Below, piece by piece: positions 56,772-64,000 of a stretch of DNA of 64,000 bases (positions are counted from its first letter, which is position 1; the number at the start of each line of letters is the position of its first letter). Origin of the DNA: Aliivibrio sp. EL58 (GTDB taxonomy: Bacteria > Pseudomonadota > Gammaproteobacteria > Enterobacterales > Vibrionaceae); assembly GCF_900312675.1 (NCBI RefSeq), contig NZ_OMPC01000001.1, positions 1,066,963 to 1,130,962 on the forward strand. Reading direction: 5' to 3'. The notes beneath the pieces are model-generated. The model did not search any database, was not told where the DNA came from, and saw nothing but the letters and a program-made list of their open reading frames with translations. A program made the translations under genes and the position numbers.

Positions 56772-57755
56772 TTAATCAAAATCGAGTGGGCTTTTAGTTC
56801 CTGAAAAATGTAAACCAATAACATGTGTATAAATTTGGGTCGTTTTGATATCAGAATGACCCAATAATTCTTGTATTGTTCTTAAATCTCCTCCTCGTTC
56901 TAATATCCTTGTCGCAAAACTATGCCTAAATGTGTGACAACTGGCTTTTTTGTCTATTTCTACTGTTCTAATTGCTATTGTAACTTGTTTTTGTACGCTT
57001 CTATCTAATATATGGTGACGTCGTCGTTTACCCGAACGAGGATCTTTACTGATTTGTTTTGATGGGAATAGATATTGCCAACCATAGCTTTTAGCTCGAT
57101 GAGGGTACTTTTCGGCAATAGCAAATGGAAGGTATACTTCATCATCTCCATTTATAGCATCCATTTGGTGCTGCTGTTTTACAAAGGCTAACTGTGTTTT
57201 AAGCTCTTTAATGATGCTTTCAGGCAGTACAGTGGTTCTATCTTTATTCCCTTTTCCGCTACGTACTGTGAGTGTTTTGTGCATTAAGTCAATGTCATCA
57301 ACCCTTAATCGTAGGGCTTCGTTAATCCGTAAACCGCTGCCATACATAAGTTGTGCAATAAGCTTTGTTGGATGTTTGAGTTCATTTATAACAGCCATTG
57401 CTTCACTGTGAGTGAAAACGGTAGGGAGTTTGGTCGCTTTTTTGGAACGTTTAAAATCCAAGTTATCGACTGATTGCTGCAAAAACTCACGACATAGGAA
57501 GACCAGGGCGTTAAGAGCCGTCTTTTGAGTGTTTGGTGAGACGTTTTGTTTAACAACAAGATGTTCAAGATATTCTGGAATATCAAAAGCAGTAATCTCT
57601 TCTTTTGATGTGTAATTATTATGCCTAATAAAACAGCTTATCCAATAGATGTACTGTTTTTCAGTATTATAGGCCATTGATCGTGTACGAATGAATATTC
57701 GTATTTGATCGGTAAATCGTTGTGAATCGGGCTTAAGATCTAGTGGGATGTCCAT
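56772..57755 (-). CDS. intI: integron integrase IntI (IntIA type)
   Basis: A 327-residue tyrosine recombinase of the integron class, length as in V. cholerae IntIA. Catalytic residues are Arg143 ('GSGLRINE'), His274 and Arg277 ('HTFRHSF'), His300 ('LGHSD') and Tyr309 ('IYTHV'), each three positions before the IntI1 equivalents. The insert that marks IntI proteins is near residues 204-250 ('AKSYGWQYLFPSKQISKDP'). It faces away from the cassette array, which begins about 290 bases beyond its start. It binds attI and attC and moves cassettes. Confidence 0.96.
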   Translation of the reverse strand: MDIPLDLKPDSQRFTDQIRIFIRTRSMAYNTEKQYIYWISCFIRHNNYTSKEEITAFDIPEYLEHLVVKQNVSPNTQKTALNALVFLCREFLQQSVDNLDFKRSKKATKLPTVFTHSEAMAVINELKHPTKLIAQLMYGSGLRINEALRLRVDDIDLMHKTLTVRSGKGNKDRTTVLPESIIKELKTQLAFVKQQHQMDAINGDDEVYLPFAIAEKYPHRAKSYGWQYLFPSKQISKDPRSGKRRRHHILDRSVQKQVTIAIRTVEIDKKASCHTFRHSFATRILERGGDLRTIQELLGHSDIKTTQIYTHVIGLHFSGTKSPLDFD

Positions 57756-58054
57756 GATTATGACTTTATTGGTGGATAGATGATGATTGAATTGTAGTCA
57801 CTAGAATTTGACCCGCAATGTGGGTTCGCATATTTGTAAGACATATAGAGTTTTGTTGGAATTATTATTTTAATCAATTACATGGAGTAAGGCCCAAAAG
57901 TGGGATATACGAACCATTATCTTATATTGTTTGTTTAATTTATGGCGTTTTGGCTGTTAGGTGGTTGGTTTTAAAGTAGAATATGGTGTTATTGTGGTGG
58001 TGGAATATATTCGGTAGAGATTACGAATGTGATGGGTATAATTAAATGTTGTGC
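57756..58054 (+). promoter_or_regulatory. intI promoter and attI region
   Basis: The cassette-side attI junction is GTTGTGC at 58048..58054 (crossover between 58048 and 58049), since the next bases repeat at the 5' ends of cassettes 2 and 5. A TATAAT at 58037..58042 is a possible -10 for a cassette promoter, but the -35 (GTAGAG at best) is poor. An ACCCGC-AAT-GTGGGT inverted repeat lies at 57811..57825, near the intI start. No consensus LexA box (CTGT-8-ACAG) was found between intI and the array, unlike V. cholerae. The exact left limit of attI is unknown. Confidence 0.45.
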
Positions 58055-58605
58055 GTACTGAGTCCGAAATTTTTTGTACGGTTCATCAAAAGGATCGCGG
58101 CTTTCGTAGTTTCGGCTTAGTAAGCGTAAATTTCTTCTTTATTGCCTTTTTGCTTTCGTATCGTCAGGTTCGGCAAATTAGCCCTTATCTCCCTAAGTTC
58201 AGGCGTTTCAGAAGCTATTTTACGCTTCAATGGTTCTTTGGTTATGCCTCATTTTAGTTTGCATCCGTGCTTTGCTCGCAGCATTTTCAATCCCAATTGT
58301 GGTTAGGATATTTGGTTTTTCAATTTCAAACCTGCTGAAATCAAGCCGTTTAAATTGCGTTGTAAATGTATTTGTTTTTCTTCACATTATTTCCAGTTTT
58401 ATGTTTATTTTGTTCGCTTAATTGGCATCGGTAAATTAGAATCAGGGCTTAGAAAATCTTGGCAGGGCAGTTCTTTACCAAGTTTGCCAAGTCGAAGAAA
58501 GTCCGCACAACAAAGCAATTAACACGATGCTTATAACCCATGGCATTTTTGGTTTGGAGTGTGATTGGTTTGGTTATTAAGGTGTTTGCACGTGTTATTG
58601 CGGCG
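58049..58605 (+). other. integron cassette 1, ORF-less type
   Basis: About 557 bases. The core block (58205..58330) is shared with cassettes 2, 4, 5 and 8. It begins TTGTGCGTACTGAGTCCGA, as do 2 and 5. A GTG-start frame from 58051 runs 68 codons but is broken in the sister cassettes, so it is not taken as a gene. An ATG at 58244 is followed by TAG at 58304. CTTGGC (58458) and GCCAAG (58486) pair just before attC1. Confidence 0.6.
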
Positions 58606-58611
58606 TTGTGC
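58505..58611 (+). repeat. attC site 1
   Basis: 107 bases. Left core GCACAAC at 58505 and right core GTTGTGC ending at 58611, with internal matching arms CACGATGC and GCACGTG. Ends cassette 1. Long Vibrio-type attC. Confidence 0.8.
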
Positions 58612-59164
58612 GTACTGAGTCCGAAATTTTTTGCACGGTTCACCAAAAGGATCGCGGCTTTTGTAGTTTCGGCTTAGTAAGCGTAAATTTCTTCTTTGTT
58701 GCCTTTTAGTTTTCGTATTATTAGGTTCGGCAAACTAGCCCTTATTTCCCTAAGTTCAGGCGTTTCAGAAGCTATTTTACGCTTCAATTGTTCTTTGGTT
58801 ATGCCTCATTTTAGTCTGTATCAGTGTTTTCCTCGCAGCATTTTCAATCCCAGTTGTGGTTAGGATATTTGGTTTATCAGTTCCAAATTTGTTGAAATCA
58901 AGCCGTTCAAATGGTGTAAAAAATGTATCTGTTTTCCATTCACTTTATCTCGCAATTTAAGAACATTTTGTTTGCTTAATTACTATTGGTAAATTAGAAT
59001 CAGGGCTTAGAAAATCTTGGCAGGGCAGTTCTTTATCAAGCTAGCCAAGCCGAAAGTAAGCACGCACAACAATCGCATCAACACGATGCTTATTACATTC
59101 GGCGTTTTTGGTTTGAAGTGTAATTGGTTTGGAAGGTTGGTCGTCAGCACGTGTTATGCAAGCG
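58606..59164 (+). other. integron cassette 2, ORF-less type
   Basis: About 559 bases, the closest relative of cassette 1. It has the same start, core (ATG at 58801, TAG at 58861) and 3' hairpin (CTTGGC 59016, GCCAAG 59044). No frame long enough and conserved is seen. Confidence 0.6.
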
Positions 59165-59170
59165 TTATAA
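59064..59170 (+). repeat. attC site 2
   Basis: 107 bases, left core GCACAAC at 59064, right core GTTATAA ending 59170. Arms CATCAACACGATGCT and GCACGTGTTATGCAAG are near-complementary. Confidence 0.8.
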
Positions 59171-59182
59171 CCTCAAGAGGAA

Positions 59183-59662
59183 ATGATGGAATTAGAGGCT
59201 TTTGAACATAAGGATTATGATCTGCTTACTGCCTGGATAGATAGCGAAAAACTTTGTTATTTGTGGGGCGGGCCAGCTTATAAATATCCTCTTACTCACG
59301 AACAAATTGAAACTCATTGTAAGCAGTTACAGGTGTTTCCATTTCTATTTACTGTTGAGAATAATCCGGTTGGTTTTGTGGAGCTTTACCAAGTTTCAGT
59401 TAATGAATTTCGTATCTGTCGCGTATTTATCTCACCTGAATATCGAGGCCAGAATTTAGCTCAAACCATGTTACAGCTACTTATTGAAAAGGCTCAGGTT
59501 AATTACAAAGCTAATTTACTGACATTAGGTGTTTTCAGCCACAATAAATCAGCTATTTCATGTTACGAAAAACTGGGTTTTGTAGAATTTGAGCAGCTAA
59601 CTAATAGCTTATCATTTGATGGTGAGAGTTGGGATTTGTCACGCATGGAAAAACGGTTATAA
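59183..59662 (+). CDS. GNAT N-acetyltransferase (cassette 3)
   Basis: A 159-residue acetyltransferase. The acetyl-CoA-binding region is 'VFISPEYRGQNLAQTMLQLL' (R/Q-x-x-G-x-A variant), followed by 'LGVFSHNKSAISCYEKLGF' near the C-terminus. AGAGG lies just upstream; the second ATG at 59186 has slightly better spacing. Substrate unknown. The stop codon overlaps attC site 3, which is usual for cassette genes. Cassettes of this kind often carry acetyltransferases. Confidence 0.85.
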   Translation: MMELEAFEHKDYDLLTAWIDSEKLCYLWGGPAYKYPLTHEQIETHCKQLQVFPFLFTVENNPVGFVELYQVSVNEFRICRVFISPEYRGQNLAQTMLQLLIEKAQVNYKANLLTLGVFSHNKSAISCYEKLGFVEFEQLTNSLSFDGESWDLSRMEKRL

Positions 59663-59783
59663 CAAATGCATCAACACGATTTGCTACACTCGGCATTGTC
59701 AGTTTGCCTTTATTTTCAGTGATTAAGGCAGTAAAATTCAGCTAAGTCTGTATCGTAGCAAACGTGTTATGCAGGCGTTACAC
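59657..59783 (+). repeat. attC site 3
   Basis: 127 bases, left core TTATAAC and right core GTTACAC. Strong arms AACAAATGCATCAACACG and CGTGTTATGCAGGCGTT. Representative of the commoner attC subtype in this array. Confidence 0.85.
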
Positions 59784-60343
59784 GAACTCTAAGATTGCAG
59801 TTTTTTGGCTCAGTTCAGCGATTGAGCCGTTAGTTTTTTAGTCGTGAAAGTAGGAGGGTGGTTTTCCTTTTTCTTTGTAGCCTTTTGGTGTTCATTTCAT
59901 CAGGTTCGGCATTGAACTATTATTGTCCTAAGTTCAGGCGTTTCAGCTGCTAATTTACGCTTCAATTGTTCGTTGGTTATGCCTCATTTTAGTCTGCGTC
60001 AGTGTTTTGCTCTCAGCATTTTCAATCCCAATAGTGGTTAGGATATTTGGTTTATCTATTCCAAACTGGCTGAAACCAAGTCGTACAAATGGCGTAAGAA
60101 AAAGGGATTGTTTCGTTTCACAATTATTGCTGTTGATTGGATATTTTGCTCGCTTAATTGAGCCAGTCTAATTAAACTCAATTTACAGTAAATCTTGGTA
60201 AATCAGTTCTTTACCAATTTAAGCGGAGCGAAAACAAGGCTCGTATAACAAAGCAATCAACACGATGCTATTTACATTCGGCATTCGCGGTTTAGAGTAT
60301 AATTGGTTTGGGAAGTCGGTCTTTCGCACGTGTTATTGCGGCG
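59778..60343 (+). other. integron cassette 4, ORF-less type with 5' terminator-like hairpin
   Basis: About 566 bases. It starts TTACACGAACTCTAAGATT, like cassette 8. A hairpin at 59807..59840 (next entry) follows. The core block has ATG at 59979 and TAG at 60039. A 3' stem TTGGTAAA/TTTACCAA lies at 60195..60217. Confidence 0.6.
59807..59840 (+). terminator. terminator-like hairpin at start of cassette 4
   Basis: GGCTCA and TGAGCC pair over a ten-base loop and are followed by GTTAG and six T. It may stop readthrough from upstream cassettes. The same structure occurs in cassette 8. Confidence 0.5.
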
Positions 60344-60349
60344 TTGTGC
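60243..60349 (+). repeat. attC site 4
   Basis: 107 bases, left core GTATAAC, right core GTTGTGC. Same subtype as sites 1 and 2. Confidence 0.8.
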
Positions 60350-60922
60350 GTACTGAGTCCGAAATTTTTTGCACGGTTCATCAATAGAATCGCGGCTTTC
60401 GTAGTTTCGGCTTAGTTAAGCGTAAATTTCTTCTTTGTTGCCTTTTAGTTTTCATTTCATCAGGTTCGGCAAATTAGCCCTTATTTCCCCAAATTCAGGC
60501 GTTTCAGAAGCTATTTTACGCTTCAATTGTTCTTTGGTTATGCCTCATTTTAGTTTGCATCAGTGTTTTGTTCGCAGCATTTTCAATCCCAATTGTGGTT
60601 AGGATATTTGGTTTATCAGTTCCAAACTAACTGAAACCAAACCGTTCAAATGGTATAAAAAATGTATCTGTTTTCCATTTACTTTATCTCGCAATTTAAG
60701 AACATTTTGTTCGCTTAATTGCCATCGGTAAATTAGAATCAGGGCTTAGAAAATCTTGGCAGAGCAGTTCTTTACCAAGTTAGCCAAGCCGAAAGTAAGC
60801 ACGCACAACAATCGCATCAACACGATTTATTACATTCGGCGTTCTGGGTTTGTCTTGGGTTTCGTGATTAAGGCAGTTAAATTCAGATTGGTTTGTATGG
60901 TAATAAACGTGTTATGCCAGCG
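60344..60922 (+). other. integron cassette 5, ORF-less type
   Basis: About 579 bases, sister of cassettes 1 and 2 by its 5' end. Core ATG at 60540, TAG at 60600, with an open frame of about 40 codons after the TAG. 3' stem CTTGGC (60755) / GCCAAG (60783). Confidence 0.6.
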
Positions 60923-60928
60923 TTATGT
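60803..60928 (+). repeat. attC site 5
   Basis: 126 bases, left core GCACAAC, right core GTTATGT. Its left half resembles the site 1/2/4 subtype and its right half the site 3 subtype, so it may be a recombinant. Confidence 0.75.
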
Positions 60929-60964
60929 GTTTTTTGAGTATGTAAGCGTAAATTAAGAGGTTTT

Positions 60965-61399
60965 ATGTCTAAAAAATATGAGTCAATGGTCGGCGATTAT
61001 TGGATGGTTTCTAATTCAATTGAACAGTATGTTTCTTCTGAAGTTGGTGGTTTTGAATATTGGGACACCGATTTAATTAAGCTTACGATTGATACTGAGT
61101 CGACAACATATACATATGATTATTCTGAAGCATCAGTAATGTTAGGTGTTTCTGAATCGAAAATGAAGAACTTTTTAGTTGTGCATTGTTGTCTGAGTAA
61201 TAATCTGGATGGGCTTATTGGCGAAAGAGATTACGATTTTTGGGATGCCAAAGGAAATCAATTGGTCATAACTTTAAATAATTCATCTGAACTAATATTT
61301 CAAACTTCAGATATATGTGAGTTGATGGTTAAAACAGAAAGTGTTGGTTGGAGTTATGAGGATTTAGTTAATTCTGCAAATGAGATAGTTGCTGACTAA
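60965..61399 (+). CDS. hypothetical cassette protein (cassette 6)
   Basis: A 144-residue acidic soluble protein ('MSKKYESMVGDYWMVSNSIEQ' start). Beta-rich with aromatic and Asp/Glu residues ('VGGFEYWDTDLIKLTID', 'RDYDFWDAKGN'). I recognise no family. AAGAGG lies six bases before the ATG. The stop codon is a short distance before attC site 6, the normal cassette arrangement. Confidence 0.7.
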   Translation: MSKKYESMVGDYWMVSNSIEQYVSSEVGGFEYWDTDLIKLTIDTESTTYTYDYSEASVMLGVSESKMKNFLVVHCCLSNNLDGLIGERDYDFWDAKGNQLVITLNNSSELIFQTSDICELMVKTESVGWSYEDLVNSANEIVAD

Positions 61400-61409
61400 G
61401 TCTAAACAC

Positions 61410-61534
61410 ACATAACAAATGCATCAACACGATTTACTACACTCGGCATCTCAGGTTGTCGGGTGTTTCTCGTTTTAGGGCGTCAATTTTGAATATAATT
61501 GTTTGGTAGTAAACGTGTTATGCAGGCGTTATGT
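61410..61534 (+). repeat. attC site 6
   Basis: 125 bases, left core ACATAAC, right core GTTATGT, common subtype. Confidence 0.85.
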
Positions 61535-61557
61535 TTATCCAATAAATTGAGGTACTT

Positions 61558-62028
61558 ATGAAAGTAAGGTTAATGGAACAGTCTGATTTAAATGATACAG
61601 CAGAAGTACATAAATTAGCTTTCGTAAGACAAAAACAATCTTATGAATGGTTGGTGTGTAATTTCAATGCTTTCCCACGTGTCTTGTGTTTTGTCGCTGA
61701 AGATAGCAATGGGATTATTGGGTATATTATTTGGACTCAAAAAAGTGGTTTTCGTCCTGAAGTAGTGATGGAAATTGAGCAATTAGCTGTTTCTCCTAAT
61801 CACCAAAGAAAAGGTATAGGACGTGGCTTAATCATGAATTCTTTACCATTAGTAAAAGCAAAGTTGGCAGAGAATAACTCAGTACTAAAACATATTTTTG
61901 TTACAACGAGAGCTGATAATTTTGCTCAAGAATTGTATAAATCAACATTAGGCGCAGAAGTGGAAGCAACGATTACTAATCTATATTCTGCGGATGAAAT
62001 ATTAATGATTGCACGCAACGTTAGTTAA
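61558..62028 (+). CDS. GNAT N-acetyltransferase (cassette 7)
   Basis: A 156-residue acetyltransferase with 'LAVSPNHQRKGIGRGLIMNSLPLV' as the acetyl-CoA loop (Q/R-x-x-G-x-G/A) near residues 80-102. 'NEDSNGIIGYIIWTQ'-type strands precede it. Substrate unknown; unrelated in detail to the cassette 3 enzyme. GAGG lies six bases upstream of the ATG. Confidence 0.85.
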   Translation: MKVRLMEQSDLNDTAEVHKLAFVRQKQSYEWLVCNFNAFPRVLCFVAEDSNGIIGYIIWTQKSGFRPEVVMEIEQLAVSPNHQRKGIGRGLIMNSLPLVKAKLAENNSVLKHIFVTTRADNFAQELYKSTLGAEVEATITNLYSADEILMIARNVS

Positions 62029-62031
62029 TAA

Positions 62032-62156
62032 ACATAACAAATGCATCAACACGATTTGCTACACTCGGCATTCTAGGTTTCTTTTTGTTTACCGTATTAA
62101 GTGGTAAATTTGGGTTTAATCTGCATGGTAGCAAACGTGTTATGCAGGCGTTACAC
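62032..62156 (+). repeat. attC site 7
   Basis: 125 bases, left core ACATAAC, right core GTTACAC, common subtype. Confidence 0.85.
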
Positions 62157-62733
62157 GAACTCTAAGATCGCAGTTTTTTGGCTCAGTTCAGCGCTTGAGC
62201 CGTTAGTTTTTTAGGCGTGAAAGTAGGGTGGATTTCCTTTTTCTTTGTTGCCTTTTGGTTTTCATTTCGTCAGGTTCTGCATTGAACTATTATTGTCCTA
62301 AATTCAGGCGTTTCAGCGGCTAATTTACGCTTCAATTGTTCTTTGGTTATGCCTCATTTTAGCCTGGATCAGTGTTTTCCTCTTAGCATTTTCAATCCCA
62401 ATTGTGGCGAGGATATTTGGTTTATCAGTTCCAAATTAGCTGAAACCAAATCGTACAAATGGTTTAAGAAAAAGGAATTGTTTCGTTTCACAGTTATTGC
62501 TGTTGAAGTGATATTTTGCTCGCTTAATTGAACTAGTCTAATTAAACTCAGTTTACAGTAAATCTTGGTAAATCAATTCTTTACCAAGTTTATAGAAGCG
62601 TTGACAAAGATCGTGTAACAAATGCATCAACACGATTTGCTACACTCGGCGTTGTCAGTTTGCCTTTAGTTTTGGTGATTAAGGCAGTAAAATTCAGTTA
62701 AGTCTGTATCGTAGCAAACGTGTTATGCAGGCG
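62151..62733 (+). other. integron cassette 8, ORF-less type with 5' terminator-like hairpin
   Basis: About 583 bases, sister of cassette 4. Core ATG at 62349; codon 21 is GAG at 62409 where the other four family members have TAG, so a 61-codon frame is open. No ribosome binding site precedes that ATG. A 3' stem CTTGGTAAA/TTTACCAAG lies at 62564..62588. Confidence 0.6.
62180..62212 (+). terminator. terminator-like hairpin at start of cassette 8
   Basis: GGCTCA and TGAGCC with GTTAGTTTTTT after, the same design as in cassette 4, one loop base changed. Confidence 0.5.
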
Positions 62734-62739
62734 TTATAT
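62613..62739 (+). repeat. attC site 8
   Basis: 127 bases, left core GTGTAAC, right core GTTATAT. Almost the same as attC site 3 over its length. Confidence 0.85.
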
Positions 62740-62802
62740 GCAAAAATGTGTTTATGATCTAAATAGGGTAGAATTCCATTTTTGAACTGTAGTGAGCCAT
62801 AA

Positions 62803-63213
62803 ATGAATAAGTCTATCGAACAAAGAATTGGTAATATTGCCTTAGTTGTTGAAAACTATGATGATGCAATTGAATTTTATACCAAAAAACTACAATTTGA
62901 GCTGGTCGAAGATACTGATTTAGGCGGTGGCAAACGTTGGGTTCAAATATCTCCACCTAATTCAACGGGTACAAATTTACTATTAGCTCAAGCAAGTAAT
63001 GATGACCAATTAAAGTCAGTTGGCAATCAAGCTGGCGGTCGTGTTTTCTTATTTCTTCAAACTAATGATTTCTGGCGTGACTATGAGTTTATGAAAGCTC
63101 AAAGTGTCGAGTTTACTGAAGAGCCACGCGTTGAAGAATACGGTACAGTTGTCGTATTTAAAGACTTATACGGTACAAAATGGGACTTATTGCAGCTAAA
63201 TCAAGCTAACTAA
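62803..63213 (+). CDS. VOC-family (glyoxalase-like) protein (cassette 9)
   Basis: A 136-residue vicinal oxygen chelate protein. 'IALVVENYDDAIEFYTKKLQFELVED' near the start and 'VVFKDLYGTKWDLLQL' at the end are the two beta-alpha-beta halves. The typical ligands (His/Gln and Glu) are only partly present, so it may bind a metal, a drug or an aldehyde substrate. Function open. Confidence 0.85.
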   Translation: MNKSIEQRIGNIALVVENYDDAIEFYTKKLQFELVEDTDLGGGKRWVQISPPNSTGTNLLLAQASNDDQLKSVGNQAGGRVFLFLQTNDFWRDYEFMKAQSVEFTEEPRVEEYGTVVVFKDLYGTKWDLLQLNQAN

Positions 63214-63222
63214 GTCTGTAGC

Positions 63223-63347
63223 ATATAACAAATGCATCAACACGATTTGCTACATTCGGCATTCTAGATTTCTTTTGGTTTACCGCGTTAAGTGGTAAAT
63301 TTAGGCTTAATCTGCATGGTAGCAAACGTGTTATGCAGGCGTTAATC
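63223..63347 (+). repeat. attC site 9
   Basis: 125 bases, left core ATATAAC, right core GTTAATC, common subtype. Confidence 0.85.
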
Positions 63348-63362
63348 GTACAAGGAGGTACA

Positions 63363-63740
63363 ATGTATAAATTACGAAAACTGGAAGGTGAGCAAGATTG
63401 GCTAGATGCGGATGGAGTTAAGATTTATACCATTTCAGCAAATGAAGAACCAATCAATATGGTCGCTTTTCATCACCGACTAACAGAGGTTAAATCTGAA
63501 ATAACTCTCGAATGGGATCAGACTGCTGCGTTTGTTATTTTTCATAATGGTGCAAGTTGTAAGTATTTGGTTTTAGCTTGGTGGGGTAATGATAATGAAT
63601 TATTTACGTCAGTATCAGTTCAAGTTAATGGGGTTTGGGTTGTAGATCCAACTAAATATTCGTTTTGTCTTTATGATATTGAAGTTATGTGGAAGGAACG
63701 TAATATCTACATAGAAACAATAGATTGTGAAAGTCCGTAA
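63363..63740 (+). CDS. hypothetical cassette protein (cassette 10)
   Basis: A 125-residue protein with an excellent AAGGAGGT ribosome binding site 4 bases before the ATG at 63363. Beta-rich and aromatic ('AWWGNDNELFTSVSVQVNGVWVVD'), no cleavable signal, no family recognised. It could be a small binding protein. The upstream in-frame start at 63333 lies inside the attC and is not used. Confidence 0.72.
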   Translation: MYKLRKLEGEQDWLDADGVKIYTISANEEPINMVAFHHRLTEVKSEITLEWDQTAAFVIFHNGASCKYLVLAWWGNDNELFTSVSVQVNGVWVVDPTKYSFCLYDIEVMWKERNIYIETIDCESP

Positions 63741-63773
63741 TTGGTTAAGTATCGCACTAGCCGTTAGATGTAC

Positions 63774-63898
63774 GTTTAACAAATGCATCAACACGATTTG
63801 CTACATTCGGCATTCTAGGTTTCTTTAGGTTTGCTGTATTAAGTGGTAAATTTGGGTTTAATCTGCATAGTAGCAAACGTGTTATGCAGGCGTTATAA
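63774..63898 (+). repeat. attC site 10
   Basis: 125 bases, left core GTTTAAC, right core GTTATAA, common subtype. Confidence 0.85.
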
Positions 63899-63910
63899 CG
63901 CAGGGTGGAT

Positions 63911-64000
63911 ATGGATAGAATCATCACATTAATTGAGAAAGATGAATTGAGGGTAAAGGCGCTTGATTGTGTTCGACAACTCAATTTACCTCATTGTTAT
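63911..64000 (+). CDS. nucleotidyltransferase-like protein (partial, cassette 11)
   Basis: The frame starts at ATG 63911 with GGGTGG just before and is open for 30 codons to the edge. The N-terminus 'MDRIITLIEKDELRVKALDC' and 'LNLPHCY' resembles the nucleotidyltransferase family (NTP_transf_6) often seen in integron cassettes. The rest is off the edge, so the assignment is tentative. Confidence 0.5.
   Translation, partial: MDRIITLIEKDELRVKALDCVRQLNLPHCY

Noticed and set aside
57756..58047. A strong cassette promoter Pc
   Set aside because: Only a -10-like TATAAT is present next to the junction; no acceptable -35 was found, so it is kept as a weak candidate only.
58051..58257. 68-codon GTG-start frame at the beginning of cassette 1
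   Set aside because: In the closest sister cassettes 2 and 5 the frame is cut by early stops, so it does not look maintained.
58449..58646. Minus-strand frame across attC site 1
   Set aside because: It runs through the recombination site and its product is not conserved in the other cassettes; it is a by-product of the attC arms.
62343..62531. 62-codon frame in cassette 8 as an annotated gene
   Set aside because: No ribosome binding site and the same frame is interrupted by TAG in the four sister cassettes; reported as a finding rather than a gene.
58505..63898. CRISPR array reading of the regular repeats
   Set aside because: The repeats are long, imperfect, unevenly spaced by several hundred bases and have attC core sites, and an integron integrase is adjacent. 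No cas genes are seen.

Overview
The window reads as part of a chromosome of a marine member of the Vibrionaceae, most likely an Aliivibrio. Three things point there. A nitroreductase-family flavin reductase (33400..34062) looks, from memory, nearly identical to Vibrio fischeri FRase I. A Vibrio-type chromosomal integron with an IntIA-like integrase sits at the right end. The accessory set (split gcv locus, tktB/talB, guaC, gsk, bat operon) is AT-rich and vibrio-like. No rRNA, tRNA or CRISPR array was seen.

Left region (1..13684): a locus for acidic polysaccharide use. On the minus strand one tight operon runs DeoR regulator, four mannose-family PTS proteins (IIB, IIC, IID, IIA), an unsaturated-uronyl hydrolase (GH105-like), KduD, and a partial YgjV-family membrane protein cut by the window edge. 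Divergent from it on the plus strand are a KdgM-type porin, two PL8 lyases in tandem (one exported, one a lipoprotein) and a two-domain lipoprotein of unknown function. The simplest model is hyaluronan/chondroitin-type glycosaminoglycan cleavage outside or in the periplasm, entry of disaccharides by the porin and PTS, then cytoplasmic hydrolysis and uronate catabolism.

Middle region (13813..56756): mostly housekeeping and signalling. It holds a patatin-like phospholipase with its own barrel, a DMT exporter, an EIIC-EAL fusion, the glycine cleavage genes gcvP/gcvH and gcvT around an XRE-cupin regulator, a MaoC protein, CheV, PpiC, gsk, guaC with a structured leader, a diguanylate cyclase, the FRase I homologue, a very large lipoprotein metalloprotease beside an outer-membrane barrel, an LpxL-like acyltransferase, tktB and talB, the MoxR/DUF58/DUF4381/BatA/BatB-C/BatD operon, a chemoreceptor, a DUF445 protein, a thioesterase, an HDOD protein and a small membrane protein.

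Right region (56772..64000): a chromosomal integron. intI is on the minus strand and eleven cassettes follow on the plus strand, separated by ten attC sites of about 105 to 127 bases. Five encode recognisable or hypothetical proteins (two GNATs, a VOC protein, two unknowns) and the last, cut by the edge, begins a nucleotidyltransferase-like protein. The other five (cassettes 1, 2, 4, 5, 8) are related to each other, about 560 to 580 bases long, and have no convincing gene. They share a conserved core, hairpins near the 3' end, and in one subgroup a terminator-like hairpin at the 5' end. They are the least explained elements in the window.
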